Source of the DNA: Clostridia bacterium
Lineage (GTDB): Bacteria; Bacillota_A; Clostridia; Christensenellales; CAG-138
Length of the DNA stretch: 7,629 nt
Assembly: GCA_017394605.1 (NCBI GenBank)
Contig: JAFPXU010000115.1
Span: 1 to 7,629, forward strand
Direction of reading: 5' to 3'
The position numbers and the translations under genes are program-made. This document shows, piece after piece, positions 5,820-7,629 of the stretch (position 1 is the first letter of the stretch; every line of letters starts with the position of its first letter). The notes beneath the pieces were generated by a model. It was not told where the DNA came from. It did not search any database and was given only the letters and a program-made list of their open reading frames with translations.

Positions 5820-7127
5820 ATGACTGAAAACGGATATAAACAACAGCAAAGGCATGGGCTTCCACCGCTCGGAAGGCGGATCGTCAAGACGGCGATCGCC
5901 GTTTTTCTGTGCCTGCTCTTCTATTACCTGCGCGGACGCTGGGGCGAGACCATGCCCGCCGAGGCGATGATCACCGCGATCATCTGCCTGCAGCCCTATA
6001 TGGAGGATACGAGGGCATTCGCGCTGAACCGGCTGACCGGAACGCTGATCGGCGGCTTCTGGGGACTGGCGTTCCTTCTCTTCGCATCCGTGACCGGGAT
6101 CGAGGCCAATCCCGCCCTGACCCTGATCGCCATGGCGATCGGGCTTCTGCCTACGCTGTATACCTCGATCGCGCTGCGGCTTCCCGACACGTCCGGTCTC
6201 GCCGCCATCGTGTACCTGTGCGTCGTCGTGTCCTATCCGGATATCTCCGAACCGCTCGGAAGCGCCGCGGAGCGGATCCTGGGCGTTCTCGTCGGCACGG
6301 CCGCCGCGATCATCGTCAACATGTTCCGGCTTCCCAAGAACAGGCGTCTCGACCGCGTGTTCTTCGTCCGCACGAAGGACCTCGTCCCGAACCGTTTCTC
6401 CGAGATGTCCCCCGCCATTCTGTACCACCTGAACTACCTGTACCGGGACGGCATCAAGCTGTGCCTCGTGTCCGAACACGCCCCGGCGTTTTTCACCCCG
6501 CAGGTGCAGGGGATCCAGATCACGGTCCCCATGATCGTCATGGACGGCGCCGCGGTCTATGACATGAACGACAATCGGTACGTCCACAGAAGAACGCTTT
6601 CCGTCGAGACAGCAAAAGAGGTCCGCGAGGCGCTCGCGGGCGAAGGTCTGAGCTTCTTTACCTACACGATCCACAGGGACAAGGTCTGCATCTTCCACCA
6701 GGGAGAATTCAACGAACCCGAAAAGCTGATGATGAAGCGGATGCGCCGTTCCCTGTACCGGGACTATCTGGAAGGCGAGATCTACAAGACGGCGGAGATC
6801 GTCTGCTTCAAGGTATTCGCAGGCGACAGCGAGATCGATAAACTGACGGAAAAGGTCACCTCGCTTCTACCCGCCGGAAAGACGCGCACGGCCGTCCGAA
6901 AACAGGAAGGAGTACAGGGAATCAGCGCGCTCTACATCTATTCCGCGGACGCGACGATCGCAAACGCCGAGGAATGGCTGACAAATTATCTCGGCAACGG
7001 GGAATCCGGTCTGACGAAAGAAGAGATCCGTCTCCGCGAAGGCTGCCGCAACGAGCACGATTCCATGATGCTGATCCGGCAGATCTACAGGAGATATCAG
7101 CCGTATAAATGGGCAAAAGACCGGTAA
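5820..7127 (+). CDS. Aromatic-acid-exporter (FUSC/DUF939-like) membrane protein fused to a degenerate HAD/Cof-like domain
   Basis: A 435-residue protein from ATG 5820. The first 170 residues hold about six membrane segments (roughly 22-37, 45-58, 74-93, 98-116, 125-139, 151-169). The opening GLPPLGRRIVKTAIAVFLCLL is broken by family-typical features: R..KTA..VFL at the first helix, then ITAIICLQP and R..GTLIGG, all typical of FUSC/ArAE_1 exporters of aromatic acids. Residues about 178-390 look like a HAD-IIB (Cof-type) fold: hydrophobic strand VFFV, GIKLCLVSEHAP, then IVMDGAAVYD in place of NGA.iyD, and a cap-like region. The motif I aspartates are replaced by Arg184 and Lys186, and no GD..ND motif is present, so hydrolase activity is unlikely; the domain may sense a ligand or regulate transport. 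Start choice: AAGGAG is 20 bases upstream, too far; ATG 5733 is an alternative but overlaps the promoter and adds an atypical head. Confidence 0.8.
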   Translation: MTENGYKQQQRHGLPPLGRRIVKTAIAVFLCLLFYYLRGRWGETMPAEAMITAIICLQPYMEDTRAFALNRLTGTLIGGFWGLAFLLFASVTGIEANPALTLIAMAIGLLPTLYTSIALRLPDTSGLAAIVYLCVVVSYPDISEPLGSAAERILGVLVGTAAAIIVNMFRLPKNRRLDRVFFVRTKDLVPNRFSEMSPAILYHLNYLYRDGIKLCLVSEHAPAFFTPQVQGIQITVPMIVMDGAAVYDMNDNRYVHRRTLSVETAKEVREALAGEGLSFFTYTIHRDKVCIFHQGEFNEPEKLMMKRMRRSLYRDYLEGEIYKTAEIVCFKVFAGDSEIDKLTEKVTSLLPAGKTRTAVRKQEGVQGISALYIYSADATIANAEEWLTNYLGNGESGLTKEEIRLREGCRNEHDSMMLIRQIYRRYQPYKWAKDR

Positions 7128-7139
7128 ACCGGTCTTTTT
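7115..7139. terminator. Terminator overlapping the FUSC-HAD stop codon, possibly bidirectional
   Basis: AAAAGACCGGT (7115-7125) is the exact reverse complement of ACCGGTCTTTT (7128-7138), and a T-run ends at 7139. The TAA stop (7125-7127) lies at the loop, so the last codons (AKDR) form the left arm. Four Ts also follow on the minus strand, so it may end transcription from the DUF2442 gene too. Confidence 0.9.
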
Positions 7140-7244
7140 CATTCCTCGGGCGGGTCAGCACCCACATATAAAGGGAAAGCTGACTGGAAATCGCATTTTC
7201 AAATCAGCAATCATTTCAGTATACGTATTCAGTAACTGCAGGGA

Positions 7245-7629
7245 TTATGTAGTCTCCTTTTTCGGCTGTCCGTATTCCCGCTTCATCGCTTCCGAGGAAA
7301 CGACCCATTGTTTACCGTATTTGCAGGCATCCACTCCATTTACAAGCTTTCCGTAAGAAATCGCTTTGCGCAACGTGCTTTCATTCAGGCCCCAGAGTTC
7401 GGTCGCTTCGGTAAACGCCATCAAACCGTCAAAAGGTGTTTTGACTGTCTCACCGTTTTCGTACAATTCATTGCAGGATAAGTCGAGATCATCATTCCAG
7501 ACAATACCGTAACCGCCCAAATCGATCTCTACTCCTGAAAACAGTTCCGGATCATCTTTCAGGGCATGAAATGAAGGCCACTTTTCAAACAATGGCTTGA
7601 CGTCGTAAATCTTTGTGATTCCCTCAGAA
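7245..7629 (-). CDS. DUF2442 protein with C-terminal helix-turn-helix, N-terminus cut by window edge
   Basis: The frame is open to the right edge, so the TTG at 7592 is not the start: the 12 codons before it read SEGITKIYDVKP, matching the family. At least 127 residues are visible; about 20-25 N-terminal residues are probably missing. The DUF2442 part spans YDVKPLFEKWPSF, then D.GGYGIVWNDDLDLSCNELYENG. After a short linker comes an HTH-like domain, LMAFTEATELWGLNESTLRK, followed by KYGKQWVVSSEAMKREYG, similar to the small HTH domains (HTH_59-like) found in Clostridia. DUF2442 proteins often sit next to a DUF4160 gene and have been proposed as antitoxin or regulatory partners; such a partner would lie just outside the window. 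The attached HTH suggests DNA binding and self-regulation. The gene ends at TAA 7247-7245, with no terminator of its own before 7139. Confidence 0.85.
   Translation of the reverse strand, partial: SEGITKIYDVKPLFEKWPSFHALKDDPELFSGVEIDLGGYGIVWNDDLDLSCNELYENGETVKTPFDGLMAFTEATELWGLNESTLRKAISYGKLVNGVDACKYGKQWVVSSEAMKREYGQPKKETT

Noticed and set aside
5757..6698. 313-codon antisense frame opposite the FUSC-HAD gene
   Set aside because: Low-complexity Arg/Gln/Asp/Gly composition and no ribosome site; a shadow of the real gene.
7197..7235. ATACGTAT palindrome and nearby TCAG/CTGA repeats as an attachment or operator site
   Set aside because: Only eight bases are palindromic and the flanks do not pair; within chance for AT-rich DNA.
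1..7629. CRISPR array, tRNA, rRNA or insertion sequence
   Set aside because: No regularly spaced repeats, cloverleaf-like segments, rRNA stretches or transposase motifs were seen.

Overview
The window looks like chromosomal DNA from an anaerobic gut-type Firmicute (class Clostridia). The clues are Shine-Dalgarno starts, sigma-A-like promoters, a surface protein built of a thioester-type domain plus SpaA/Cna_B-like modules, a FUSC-family membrane protein, and accessory genes (AAA/DUF4143-type ATPase, DUF2442-HTH protein) common in that group. I cannot assign a genus. The middle (about 960-7130) is GC-rich with a C/G-biased third codon position. Both ends (about 224-900 and 7140-7629) are visibly more AT-rich and carry accessory or decaying genes, so a stable core block seems to be flanked by turnover regions.

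Left part, all on the minus strand: the 5' part of a DUF4143/AAA_14-type ATPase runs off the left edge. It has a good promoter with a long imperfect hairpin just behind it. Next is a truncated coiled-coil protein whose only possible start lies in the loop of the neighbouring gene's terminator, so I read it as a remnant. Then comes an intact flavoredoxin / flavin reductase-like gene with its own promoter and terminator.

Middle, plus strand: about 565 bases without a convincing gene hold several inverted repeats, including a perfect 11-bp one, and probably serve as promoter/leader for a surface cassette. The cassette has three parts: a 66-residue protein with nine cysteines; a 1071-residue secreted, membrane-anchored adhesin-like protein; and a 27-residue single-helix membrane peptide, not annotated by usual length cut-offs, that starts 3 bases after the adhesin stop and whose ribosome site overlaps the adhesin's end. 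A strong hairpin closes the unit. The adhesin has the thioester-domain Gln motif but no Cys in that domain, and it has no LPXTG-like sortase signal.

Right part: a separately promoted plus-strand gene encodes an aromatic-acid-exporter (FUSC-like) membrane domain fused to a HAD/Cof-like domain that has lost its catalytic aspartates. Its stop codon sits inside its own terminator. Last, on the minus strand and cut by the right edge, is a DUF2442 protein with a C-terminal HTH.

Most worth a second look are the Cys-rich protein / Cys-less thioester adhesin / membrane microprotein cassette and the exporter-pseudo-HAD fusion. No CRISPR array, rRNA, tRNA or insertion sequence was found.
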